A stretch of DNA of 64,000 bases from Phoma sp. XZ068 (Eukaryota > Ascomycota > Dothideomycetes > Pleosporales > Didymellaceae), in contig RBKR01000001.1 of NCBI GenBank assembly GCA_004835665.1, forward strand, positions 1,178,001 through 1,242,000. Reading direction: 5' to 3'. Within the stretch, counting starts at the first letter, position 1. Each line of letters starts with the position of its first letter. The position numbers were made by a program, and so were the translations under genes. Below the pieces are notes generated by a model. That model did no database searches, was not told where the DNA came from, and worked only from the letters and a program-made list of their open reading frames with translations. Below, piece by piece: positions 31,141 through 41,300 of the stretch.

Positions 31141-31351
31141 GACGCAAAAAAAGAAGGTGATGATGCTGACAATGGCGTTGCTGCGGAGCGTGAAGAGACA
31201 GGTTGGTGTAAGAGTAACGGAACACCCGAAGGCGAGAGATCGTTGATATTATTATTATATCGGTTTTCCACACGTGATCCTGCTCGTTCGTGGCTTCATG
31301 GTGAAGTGAGATTTGCGATTGCTCTAGTGGAGTACAAAGTGACTGTGCACG

Positions 31352-31846
31352 TCACATGGTTAGCTTCAGATACCAACAACGAAGCCATCCGCGGAGCCTT
31401 CGAGGGTCTTGTGGTTCTTGAGAAACATTCTCTGCATACAGGAGGTGGGTGACAAAGGTGCCGGACAGGTAGCCGCGGTGGTGATCACCAAGACCATACT
31501 GTCGTCCAGTTGCCGAGAGCAGTGATGATGACAGATCTAAATGCCAGTCAGCCTTGCCGCAACATCGAGGGTCCTTGACATCTTGAGAACTTGTGTGGTG
31601 GTTTCTAGGTAGCGGCTGCCTTTGGAGTCTCTCTTTTGCTGGGGAGCTGTTCGAAGTTGATGGAGTTTCATTATGTCCACCATCTTCCCTGCGTGATATA
31701 TATTGGGTTCGGACATTCTCCGTGGTCTCGATCAACTCAGCTTCGGAGCTCAAATCTGCTTCATACTCAGACAAGTCCGCGTGGTCAGGAAGGCTGATTA
31801 TGTCGATCGGCGGTGAGGAAGATTTGCTCAGATGGGTACTTGACAT
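31352..31846 (-). CDS. Possible small hypothetical protein
   Basis: An open frame of 164 codons from ATG 31846. The first 60 residues are acidic and Ser-rich (SLPDHADLSEYEADLSSEAE), a composition often seen in real fungal N-termini. The second half is less protein-like and may include an unrecognised intron or be non-coding. No family recognised. Confidence 0.3.
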   Translation of the reverse strand: MSSTHLSKSSSPPIDIISLPDHADLSEYEADLSSEAELIETTENVRTQYISRREDGGHNETPSTSNSSPAKERLQRQPLPRNHHTSSQDVKDPRCCGKADWHLDLSSSLLSATGRQYGLGDHHRGYLSGTFVTHLLYAENVSQEPQDPRRLRGWLRCWYLKLTM

Positions 31847-31870
31847 ACTGCCTTTTTTTGAGTGGATCAA

Positions 31871-33313
31871 AAGATTAGTGATTCTAGGGCCTGGACCTTG
31901 GAGTAAAGGGGCAAGTGCAACATGATATTAAATGATTTAGCGTCTATTAGGATCCATCGTTGGTCAGTGAAAGTGCTTGTCCGCCTTATATTGCAGTTGT
32001 GCTGTTGCATCCAACAAAATAGCTGATTGTTTAACAATGGCTTCAACACGCAATGCTTGTAGGTTTAATCGAGTTAGCGCCGTCCCTTCTCCGTAACTAC
32101 AGTTATTTGTCACTTCCTTAAGGGATTTCAATCATACATATCGAGATAAGCAAACCTACATCCACCATCGCATTGTTAGCATTCGTGATCAAGCCATTGG
32201 CTTATAAATCTTTCCTCGAGTGCGAGGCAGGCGAGAACTCCTGTTGTGCTAACGTGAGGCAGTAGTAGCGTTGTACTGTTATAGCTGATGGCGCGGATAT
32301 CTCAGATGTGATAGATTGTCGTGGTTTGGAGATGCCAGTCGCTCAGTGCTCATGCTATGGTGCTTCATTTGCAGTTTATGACGTCAGGCGAGGCTTGAAT
32401 CTCACCACTCCCAATACGCGTGGTCCTGCAACATTCGGTCACCACCAATATGCCACAGTATTTCGAGCATCTTCTTTTGGGCATCCTTCGGGTGTTTCGG
32501 ATTCGGTCCTGCAGGCTTTCTTGATCCGGATGCACACAAATGCGCCTTGCTGCTTATTCTCTCTGGCCTCCCCGCACTCCATTAGATGCCTCATCCTCCA
32601 CAGCCGCATTGATTACGATCTCACTATTCCAATTTGAGGATCAAGGACGGCCAACTTCCTCTTGGTAGGCTTACTGCATTCTGGAGATCGCCGTGAAGCC
32701 GCGATCTCGCGTGTCGGTAGGCTGGGCACGGCTTGGGATGACGACTTTGCCATGGCTCTAGTAGCTTCAGGCCAACACCACAAGATACTGACAATGTTTA
32801 CCATACGTAGGGTTACAAGGCCGCTTTGAACTAATGGAAACTTTACTTCAAGCTGGCCACGTCAGCGGCTATGAAACCGGCCCCAGAGCAATCAGTACTG
32901 CAGTTACAGTCTCTTTGACGGGAAGGCATTATTCAAACTCGGCCACGAGAGTCACTTTCAGAGAAAACATTGGTGATTCAGGGAGTATCACACATATCAG
33001 GAATACAGTTATAAGAAAACTGTCTCGCGGCTTATAGCACGCGACGTTTCGCGTACCACCTCGATACCGCAGTCCTTGTTTCTGTGCACTGTCATCCGGC
33101 GTACCGTAAACCGCAGTTCTTGGTCACTTCGACTTGGCGAGCGACCGGATGACTGTGCTGACGACTAGATCTAAGCGATCCGGTATAAAGACTTGTAGCC
33201 TGCTCTACTACGCATTCATTCCTTAGAGCTGCGCTCACTCAGTCCAGTGCCTTCTCTCTGGCACCTTGAGCACCTTCATATCAAACTTTCAGACATCATC
33301 ACGACAATCCAAT
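31871..33313. other. Intergenic region upstream of the GMC oxidoreductase gene
   Basis: About 1.4 kb without a supported gene. The largest open frame (32308-32637 plus) shows no features. The right end contains the GMC promoter. Confidence 0.45.
33184..33189 (+). promoter_or_regulatory. TATA box of the GMC oxidoreductase gene
   Basis: TATAAA within GGTATAAAGAC, 125 bp upstream of the start codon at 33314, followed by a C/T-rich stretch typical of fungal transcription start regions. Confidence 0.55.
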
Positions 33314-35287
33314 ATGCAACACTTCTCAGCGGGGCGAGTGTCCGTGTGGGCCTTGTTCACTCTTTCCACGCTGGCTAGCACTGTCTCAGCGTGGCCGAGC
33401 TACAACTTGCACAACTCTCGTCATGCAAAACGTCAATCACCCGGGGATGCTCCTCCATCTGGTGGGGCGAAAGATGAGCCTGCATTCAACGAAGAGTATG
33501 ATTTCATCATTGCGGGCGGAGGAACAGCTGGTCTTGTTCTTGCAAACCGTTTGACAGAATCTGGGAAGTTCTCAGTGCTTGTACTCGAGGCCGGCCCAAA
33601 CCCCGAGCAAGTTCGCGCGTACGAGTCTCCGGGTGGCAATCAATTTATCAAGGGTAGCGTGATAGACTGGGGCATCGATACACTGCCGCAAAGGCACTTG
33701 AACAACCGGACACTGCAGTACCTTCGTGGACGAACTCTGGGCGGCTCTAGTACCACAAACGGTCTTTACTACGCTCGAGGATCTGCTAGCGTATATAATC
33801 AGTGGGCAGAGCTCGGCAATCCTGGATGGGGATGGAACGACACGTATGAGCTGTTTCGCAAGAGTACGAAGATGAACCCACCGAACTCAACTGAAGAGCT
33901 TGCTGCTTTCAGCCAGGATTTCAAGACCTTCGATGCCAGCGCCTATGGAGGTGGCCCTCTCGAACTTGGATTCCAGGGCTACGTTCCTCCATCCACAGAA
34001 GGTTTCATCACTGCTTGCTCAGAGGCCATGGATATTCCTGTCGTTCAAGATCTCAACACCGGTGATGGCGTTGGCATCAAGCACGGAACGGCAACTCTCA
34101 ACAATATGTTGCGACGAAGCAGTAGCTATGACAGCTTCTATCAGCAAGCAAGAAACCGTACAAATCTGAAGGTCCTTCATGATTCTCCCGTCACCGGTAT
34201 TGTCATGAGCACACCTCCAGCCAGCAATGCCACGTTCTCCAACTCAACAAACAACCCACGTGCTCTTGGTGTCAGCTACATTGACCAGCGAACTGGTTTT
34301 GTTAGTCAAGCTAGAGCGAGAAACGAGGTAATTGTTAGCATGGGTGCCTTTCACTCTCCACAATTGTTAATGGTGTCTGGCATCGGACCCGCAGAAGAGC
34401 TGAAGAAGGTCGGTATTGAGCCAGTGGTCGTTAACGAGAACGTCGGTCAGCATCTCAACGATCACTCCGTCTTCAGCATCATGGCACGCGCTGAGCCTAA
34501 TGCTTCCACAACAGAGATGTCAAGCTCTCCAGAGAACCTTCGCGAAGCACAAACCCTCTTCTACACCAATCTGACAGGCCCTTACACAGCGCCGTCCGGT
34601 ATCACAAACGGCTTCCAGAGGCTCACTGAGCAACAGCTTCGCGATATCAACGCTTCAGCCGTCATCGACGCCGGTCTCGCAAATCAAGCACACATCGAGT
34701 ATCTATTTGAATCGGTCTGGTACCCGTGGATCCCAACGCCCTTCTGGGCTCCCCTTCCCAACGAGTCTTACATCTCGGTTACGGCATCAAGCATGGTGCA
34801 GCTGTCTCGCGGAACCGTGACGCTACGCACAGCTAGCATGTCCGACAAGCCCCTCATTGACTCAAACTACTACGCCCACCCCACTGATAGTGCTGTTGGT
34901 ATTGCATCCTTCAAGTTCCTTCGTGAGATCTTGCGCCACCCAGCACTGCAGGAATTCACCATTGGTGATTTCAGCGGCGAAGTGAGTCCTGGCCCTGCCG
35001 TTGCTGATGATAACGATGAAGCAATTCTCGAGTATATTAAGGCGAACACTATTCCAAACTGGCATGCCACAGGCACGAATCAGATGTTGCCGCTTGAAGA
35101 TGGTGGAGTGGTGAATCCGAGATTGCAGGTTTATGGTGTCGATGCATTGAGGGTCATTGATTGTAGTATTGTGCCGGTGTTGCCGGATGTCAATATCCTA
35201 GCGTCGATTTACATGATTGCTGAGAAGGGAGCGGAGATGATCAAGGAGGACTGGGAGGATGTTGGATATGAGGGGAGGCGAAAATAA
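33314..35287 (+). CDS. Secreted GMC-family FAD oxidoreductase
   Basis: A single exon of 657 residues. ATG 33314 starts a signal peptide (AGRVSVWALFTLSTLASTVS) followed by a Lys-Arg site (HAKRQSPGD) that could be a Kex2-type cleavage. The FAD Rossmann motif is DFIIAGGGTAGLVLANRLTE, with VLVLEAGPNP following. The first GMC signature appears as LRGRTLGGSSTTNGLYYARG and the second as GAFHSPQLLMVSGIGPAEEL. The C-terminal catalytic His lies in IPNWHATGTNQMLP, and the second active-site position in DVNILASIYMIAEKGA is Asn. Many NxS/T sites indicate glycosylation. The family oxidises alcohols or sugars while reducing oxygen or quinones; whether this is an aryl-alcohol, glucose or specialised-metabolite oxidase cannot be told. 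Confidence 0.88.
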   Translation: MQHFSAGRVSVWALFTLSTLASTVSAWPSYNLHNSRHAKRQSPGDAPPSGGAKDEPAFNEEYDFIIAGGGTAGLVLANRLTESGKFSVLVLEAGPNPEQVRAYESPGGNQFIKGSVIDWGIDTLPQRHLNNRTLQYLRGRTLGGSSTTNGLYYARGSASVYNQWAELGNPGWGWNDTYELFRKSTKMNPPNSTEELAAFSQDFKTFDASAYGGGPLELGFQGYVPPSTEGFITACSEAMDIPVVQDLNTGDGVGIKHGTATLNNMLRRSSSYDSFYQQARNRTNLKVLHDSPVTGIVMSTPPASNATFSNSTNNPRALGVSYIDQRTGFVSQARARNEVIVSMGAFHSPQLLMVSGIGPAEELKKVGIEPVVVNENVGQHLNDHSVFSIMARAEPNASTTEMSSSPENLREAQTLFYTNLTGPYTAPSGITNGFQRLTEQQLRDINASAVIDAGLANQAHIEYLFESVWYPWIPTPFWAPLPNESYISVTASSMVQLSRGTVTLRTASMSDKPLIDSNYYAHPTDSAVGIASFKFLREILRHPALQEFTIGDFSGEVSPGPAVADDNDEAILEYIKANTIPNWHATGTNQMLPLEDGGVVNPRLQVYGVDALRVIDCSIVPVLPDVNILASIYMIAEKGAEMIKEDWEDVGYEGRRK

Positions 35288-35538
35288 TTTCGCGTAGTAT
35301 TCATTTGTAAGGGTTCGCCTTGAGCGACAAATCTTGTTACAACGGTATCCATTAAAGGTGTGCATAACGCTTCATTCTATCTCAAGGATGTGAAATGACA
35401 GTGAAAATCCAAGTGTGAATGTGGCCAGAGGCTGCTATACTTGCAGTAATGCGTGAAAAGTCGTTGAGTCATCCTCCCCATCTAGTACAAGTTATGCCCT
35501 GAATTGATTTTGTAGGCTCAATATTCCACCCGCTGATT

Positions 35539-38070
35539 TTACATTGGGAGGTTCCAAATGAAATCTAGTGTCCCATCATCAAAGCTCTGAAAGTTCTGCT
35601 GATTATCCAGCCCGAATGGCGCCATCGCCGGATCGAAAGGCAGCGCCAGCCAATCATCGTCAGGCATCATCCCAGTTACATCACCTGCCAGGCCGGCAAG
35701 AGCGGACTGACCGGCATTATTATTGAGGAAGTCCATGCCCGTGGTACCGTTGCGTTCAGCGGATGTAGCGCGTGAGGGTATCCGGGGTGGACGGGAGGAG
35801 ACGACGAAGCTGTCGCGGAGACGAGCAACGTGCAATTCGAGCAGGGTTGCGTAGCGAGAGGCGAGGTGCATATCATCGAGAACACCTATGAAGCTGTTAG
35901 CAGATGCGGGTTGACAGGCAATTGAAGGACTTACTCGCTCGCAAAGCGCGAATTGCTGCGTCCAGAATGTCAAGGCTTGACTGCAACTTCTGATTCCGCG
36001 ATCCCAAGCTCAGGCCCTTGATGAGGTATATGGACGAGGTAGTGATTCGCAGGAAGATACGGACAGGTGAATAGCGCAGCGCCCCAGATTCAGAGAGCTG
36101 GACCACCTTCTGCAGGATCTGACAGCTGCCGTCGACGACTTCTTGGATGAAGTCATAGTCCCTGGGTTCCAGATTCATTGGCAGAATATCATCTTGTGGG
36201 ACATCGGTGTCTGTTTCCGCAAGCGTGCGTTCGACGACAGCTTGCATACCAACCGAGTTGGTGTAGATTCGTACGTACTGGTACTCGATTGTGAGCATGT
36301 CGTGAAGTCCCACCTTCAACTCTGTACAGATGTTAGTCAACACTTTTGGAGATAGAGGTATTAACACTTACTGCACGGGTCCAAGTACTTCTTCCTCCAA
36401 GAAGTTAGCAATGGCTGGAAGTGCTCAAGCAATCCGATATATCTTCCAGTTCGTAGCAGGCTTTTCGTTGTCGCTGCCGAAGGATATATAGTATCAGACA
36501 CGGAACGCGCAAGCTTGGTAAGCTCAACCCACGCGCTCATGAACGACTGCCACTGTTCAACAGCGCCTGTAGCGGAGTCGACGGGAATCTTCTCCATCAA
36601 AGCGTGATTCAAGCTTTGCGGTATCATTGAAGTACAGCCCAAACGCCAGGACAGTTGCTCGAGCAAAACGTAGAGTAGCTTACGAGCTCGTATCCGCCGC
36701 AACGTCAGGAACTCGTTGGTCGAATTGGGGTACGATCTCTGATCTTTGTCAATGCTCGCATTGTCCTCAAACAAGCCCAGCTCTTGAGCCATCGACAGCG
36801 CAGAGCCCATCAGCATCCACGACATGCGGTCCGACCTTTTCGCGGGCTCAATGACATCCTCAAGCCATCGACTTGACGTTGTGTCACCTTCTAGCAGCTT
36901 AGCACCCTCCGCCGTCGTGTTGTTAGCGCCGATCATCAGTTCACAGTCCCAGCCGTCTGCTGCGGTAGGGAAGTGCAATGCGCGTGGATGCCATTCGGAG
37001 AGCAATAACAGCGCCTCGATTGAGCCGATTGTTCGACTCTGTGCTTTTGAAGGTTTGACTTGACCGAGCATGATCTTCATAATGAAACGCTGGCATTGTT
37101 CCCATAACCGGTCATGAACGAAGTAGCCCCTGGACGCACCGCCTACTCCAGGCAAAATGTTGTATCGAGATGAAATCATGAGGATGGTGACACACAAGAA
37201 CGGGTCCAGTGCTATGAGCGAGTAGTGGTTTTCGTGATGTGAGTAGAAATCGCCGAGAATGGGTGACAGAGGCGAGCAGTTCTTGAAGAACAAGTCGACG
37301 TAGGTGACAGCTTCGTGCGCAGAGAACCAGCCCATCTGCACGAATCGACATGATGTCCATATCTTTAATGTCTCTGGAGATGGCTGTGACATCTGCACCG
37401 GCTGTGCTCGGAACGTATGGAACGGTGATGCAGCGTCATAACCACCAGAGGGTCCTGATCTCGGCGTTTCGTACGCCTGTGACCCGCTTGCTTCTTGGTT
37501 GTCGATAGCATCGCGGTGATTTGCAGCCTCAAATAGCAGGTTTAACGCATCGCTGCCGCTGGAGACAACGGTTCGCATTACGGAGTGAGCAAGGTCTGGC
37601 TGAGATGATGATACTCGGCGAAGATGAGACGGTGGCGATAGAATATCAGAGCGATGTGAGTGTCCATTCAGGTAAGGACTTTGCACAGGTGTGAAACCAT
37701 GCCCCGACATAGAAGATCGATGCGCTGGCGACGGTTGGGGAGCTGCAGGTGCAGATGCAGGTGGCTGAGTCTGAGGCCTCGAGGCTGTTTCCTCTTCCTC
37801 TTCTCTTGCCTCTCCAGGCTTCCGTCTCTTCACCCATGATCGCTCAGACCGAAAGATGCATTCGCGCATCTCTCGCTTGCATCTTTGGCATGGTGGCTTG
37901 AGCTCACCACCATCTGGTCCAGTACCTAGGATACATTTTGCCTTACGTTGCCGGCAATTAATGCATGCCTTGTACGCGCGCTTAAAGTCCTCGGGGTGGG
38001 TCCGCTTTTTACTGGCTGAGTTTGCGTCCTGTGCACCAAGGGCGCCGTTGGGATCCTGTGTTGTGGACAT
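35539..38070 (-). CDS. Zn2Cys6 transcription factor
   Basis: Three exons (38070-36372, 36321-35935, 35885-35539) give 810 residues; both introns are phase 1, with GTAAGT donors and CTAAC branch points. The zinc cluster near residue 30 is C-x2-C-x6-C then a 14-residue loop, C-x2-C-x6-C (ACINCRQRKAKC, then CQRCKREMREC), preceded by KRAYK and followed by a basic linker (WVKRRKPG). An acidic/Pro/Gln-rich region comes next, then the fungal transcription factor domain from about residue 235 (GWFSAHEAVTYVDLFFKNCS, PFLCVTILMISSRYNILPG, SWMLMGSALSMAQELGLFED). The last 50 residues are acidic and hydrophobic (DDDWLALPFDPAMAPFGLDN), like an activation domain. The target pathway is unknown; the GMC gene is convergent. 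Confidence 0.82.
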
Positions 38071-38598
38071 TTCACAGGCTGGTGGAGTGATGCGCGGATG
38101 GCGCAGGAACAAGACTGTTAAGTCTGGCGACGGGCAGTGGAACCGAGCGCGACGCTTGGGTGCCGAAGCGTGAAATGCCGAAGCTAGCGGAATTCTTACC
38201 TCGCACAGAGTCCAATTGGGCTGAGTGAAGATGAACTCAATACTGAGGCAGTCCGCTGGCACTGGAATATGCAATCAGACCTACTTTGATGATTCACCTT
38301 GCTCAATTGTGCGCAAAAATTGCATCTTTCGCTGTTCCCCGACGGTTCCCGGCTGCTGTGCGGCTTGCTCGCGGCGGCTAACGAAGGGCGGGGTCGGATC
38401 GGCTTTGGCTCGCACAGGTCTTCAGTATCACAACAACGCTCAGTTGTGAGCATGCATCACAAAATCAAGGCATGATCTTATTCTTAGATGATCTTTACGT
38501 TGCAACGCTGAGGGGAGACTCTGAAGGAAATGGCAGTAATCCAGGCTTGCAGACATGGACGTTAAGCACTGTGCACAACAGAACGCCTATCACGCAGC

Positions 38599-40004
38599 TC
38601 AGTTCGTCGCCTTTTTCCTCGCCTTGCCCGTCAACCTGTGCCTCTTCCCGATCTGTTTAGCCACGTTATGCTCTGGTCCGACTTCCTGCAGGATGTCAGT
38701 GCCGCTCGTATCTCCATGGGACGTGCTTACTTCAACTTCAACCACCTGCCCTTCCGTGGTCTCATCCTTGTCTGCTACCGCCTGCCCCAGCTTCAACATT
38801 AGTTCTTGCAGCTGTAGTTTGTTGTCGAAGTCGACATGTCGGTTTTGCAGAGCAGAGTCGACATGGCGCCGTTGATCGTCCTTCCGGTTCAAGATGTAGA
38901 CCGTTGGGCTCGAATGCTCGTTCTGTGATTCAGTCTTTTGCACTGGCTCTGGCCTCGTTGCTGTAGGCGGCGGCGATGGCATGATCGATCTACGGTGCTT
39001 ATTCTTATGCAGAGCGGATCGCCTCTGGCCGATAGACCTGCTCACGACAAGTGAGCTATCTTTCGTAGCTATGCTTTTGGCAATGAGCGCCGCGCGCTTC
39101 GATGTGGACTCATTATTACGAGGAGAGTTCATGTTGCCTAATGTATCGACCTTGGCCGCTTTGCTGTCCTTAGACGGCTTCGTGCGCATAACACGACCGT
39201 TCAGCGCGCGTTCGAGCATCGCTCGGGCTGCGCCTTGGGTTTCCGCAGAGTCTCCGCCAGCGTCTTCAGCGGCCATGATCCAAAGCGCCCTGTCTGCGTC
39301 TACGAGTCTTTCATGTGTGTCTATCGGAGCTTGCGCCATGACGAATGGGATGGCCGTAGCGCCTTCGTTATGGTCGTATGACCATTTGGAAAATTGAGTA
39401 TCCATGCGCTGAAGCACATCTTGCGGATAGAGAGCGTGGTAGTCATGACGCTGTCCCCAGTTGTGCTTGCGGTTCTGTACCCTACTTGTGCCTCTATTGT
39501 GCATTAGCAAGAGATCCCTAGAGTTTTTTGATCAAGGTGAACCTACGCAAGCGTCGTGTCATCGTACCAGGAGTCGCCGCTGGTACTCGAAGCCTCGGCC
39601 CTGATACTTATGGTTGGTGAAGGAACGAACTTCTTTCGCAGCGACGCATCGTCTGAGCTTGGTGTCCTGCTCCTGGTTTTCCAATTTACTGAGTCTTCGG
39701 AGGAGCTCGCATAATGGACATTTTTCTTGCGATGTACAGTCTCGTGGGAGACGCTGAAGTGAGATACATGCAACAGCTGCTCGACAGGCTGTGCACGTGG
39801 GCGCAGGCGGAATAGCGGCTGGTTCACATCGTTGCGTGGGCGCGAAGTAAGCACGGCATTGCCGTTGACGATGCTAGCTAATTTCTCTGCGTCGTCATTG
39901 CTGAATGAGTACACATGATCTGTCTGTTTCAGAAGGTACCGACGAATGTTTGCAAGTGCCTCTGCCTCGGTCGTGGAGTAGAAGTGTGAGAATTTGGGCA
40001 TCAT
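38599..40004 (-). CDS. Unrecognised basic, disordered protein (two exons)
   Basis: Exons 40004-39547 and 39493-38599 give 450 residues; the 53-nt intron has a GTAGGT donor, a TGCTAAT branch and a TAG acceptor, and joins DDTTLA to GTSRVQNRKHNWGQ in phase 2. The N-terminus (FSHFYSTTEAEALANIRRYL and HVYSFSNDDAEKLASIVNGN) looks folded. The middle carries many Ser/Lys/Arg residues, and the C-terminus ends in a strongly basic tail (KRHRLTGKARKKATN), suggestive of a nucleolar or nuclear protein. No known domain was recognised. Either of two adjacent ATGs (40004 or 40001) could be used. Confidence 0.55.
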
Positions 40005-40612
40005 ATGAGGTGACAACAAGGCAGTATGGAAGAAATGAGCGTAGCAGGCATGAAAATGAACGGAAGCAATTGTGGTGTGGCAAGTGTAAGTGATCCGCAA
40101 TGGGAACAGAAACATCTGAAGCAAACCAAGGCAAGGTTGCGTCATGCCCATTGGACGTTTGAACTCGAAGTGAAGAGAAGTGTAACTGGGTAAGGACGCC
40201 TAAATTTGGCACATTTTGCACGGATGACCACCTGAAGTTAAAGTGAGTCTATCTATTTCCGCTTCGCTTCATTTTGTCTTGTACTTTGAGATTTTCCGAT
40301 CGGGATCGCCATATGAAGCAGAAGTCAAGCAACATGGCCGCTCAAGCCATCTCCTCGTCGCTGGACTTGGATAAGACTACTACCAATGGTGTACGACATG
40401 ATTTCCAAACCCAAAACCAGATGAACAACTAACTGGCTCAGCATCTTCTAAGATCGACGTCCACTTCCTCCACGCACTCGACCATCAGTCCTCCCAAAGA
40501 CAGCATCAAACTTATTCCAGCCTCTATCCCTACATTCAGTAATTCTGTGAAGTTAACAGGCCTTTTTGGTACATTGTCTTTGGCAAACCGTCAATAAAAA
40601 CGGCCCGCCAAG

Positions 40613-40892
40613 ATGCAACGAAGTCGCTCCGATGTCCTGCCCATCCTCAAGCCCTCAGCTTCCAGTGAGTTGCTCAAAATCGACAACCTTGACAACTTCA
40701 TGGCGGCCTGCGCAGATTACAGACGAGGTATAGAAGCAGAATGGACGGACGATCGTTTGTTGGTGACAATATCTAGATGGAAAGCTCGGAACATTGTGGA
40801 ACGCCGCGGGTAAGGATGACTTCAATCGCACATCAGAACGACCAGGCACGCCTAAGTGTTTCAGCTTGAAGAATCCATATCGTCTTCTTTGA
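40613..40892 (+). CDS. Candidate small multi-exon gene next to the transposon
   Basis: Exon 40613-40809 starts with an ATG after a purine and codes RSRSDVLPILKPSASSELLK, LDNFMAACADYRRGIEAEW and VTISRWKARNIVER with gene-like codon choice. A GTAAGG donor, CCTAAG branch and TTTCAG acceptor (intron 40810-40864) join it in phase to 40865-40892, ending LKNPYRLL-stop, 74 residues in total. A further possible 5' exon pair exists at 40333 (MAAQAISSSLDLDKTTTNG) with an intron to about 40443 and an open frame up to 40595, so the real gene could begin there. No family recognised. Confidence 0.35.
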
Positions 40893-41146
40893 CGGTCATA
40901 AAAGGAATACACGAGGGGCTTGCGAGCGAAGCAGCGACACCGCATAGAAATGAGCAGCTTTCACCGTATAGAGATGGAGCTAGCTAAATGGGAGATGAGC
41001 GCGTCACTTGTAGTGATACGAAAGGTTGCAGACTAATATGAACTCCAAAAAACGTCACATCGATTCGGGCTGACTTGGAAGTGGTGGATATGTTCGCTGG
41101 TGAGTCGTAGTGTAGCTGACTAGCGTGTCCCGAATGGGAACGAGCA

Positions 41147-41148
41147 TA
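41147..41148. other. TA target-site duplication, left
   Basis: The dinucleotide TA directly precedes the left inverted repeat; the matching TA at 43253-43254 follows the right one, as expected for Tc1/mariner-superfamily insertion. Confidence 0.8.
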
Positions 41149-41193
41149 ACGTATCCGTGCACTCAACGATCGCCACAGCTCAACGATCGCCAA
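41149..41193. repeat. Left terminal inverted repeat of the transposon
   Basis: 45 bp, identical to the reverse complement of 43208-43252. It contains two direct copies of CTCAACGATCGCCA (41162-41175 and 41180-41193), likely paired transposase-binding sites. Confidence 0.9.
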
Positions 41194-41300
41194 ACGCCCC
41201 AACGGCTCAACCAAAAATGAGGCTATAGAGCCACACACAACGAATAATATTTTGAGATTTTGTAGTGGAGTAGTATTTAAGACTAGATAAACAACTTGTA

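Noticed and set aside
41036..41092. Possible exon with reading ...TSIRADLEVVDMFAG before a GTGAGT near 41097
   Set aside because: A stop precedes it in frame and no acceptor AG lies in between, so it cannot be joined to upstream exons.
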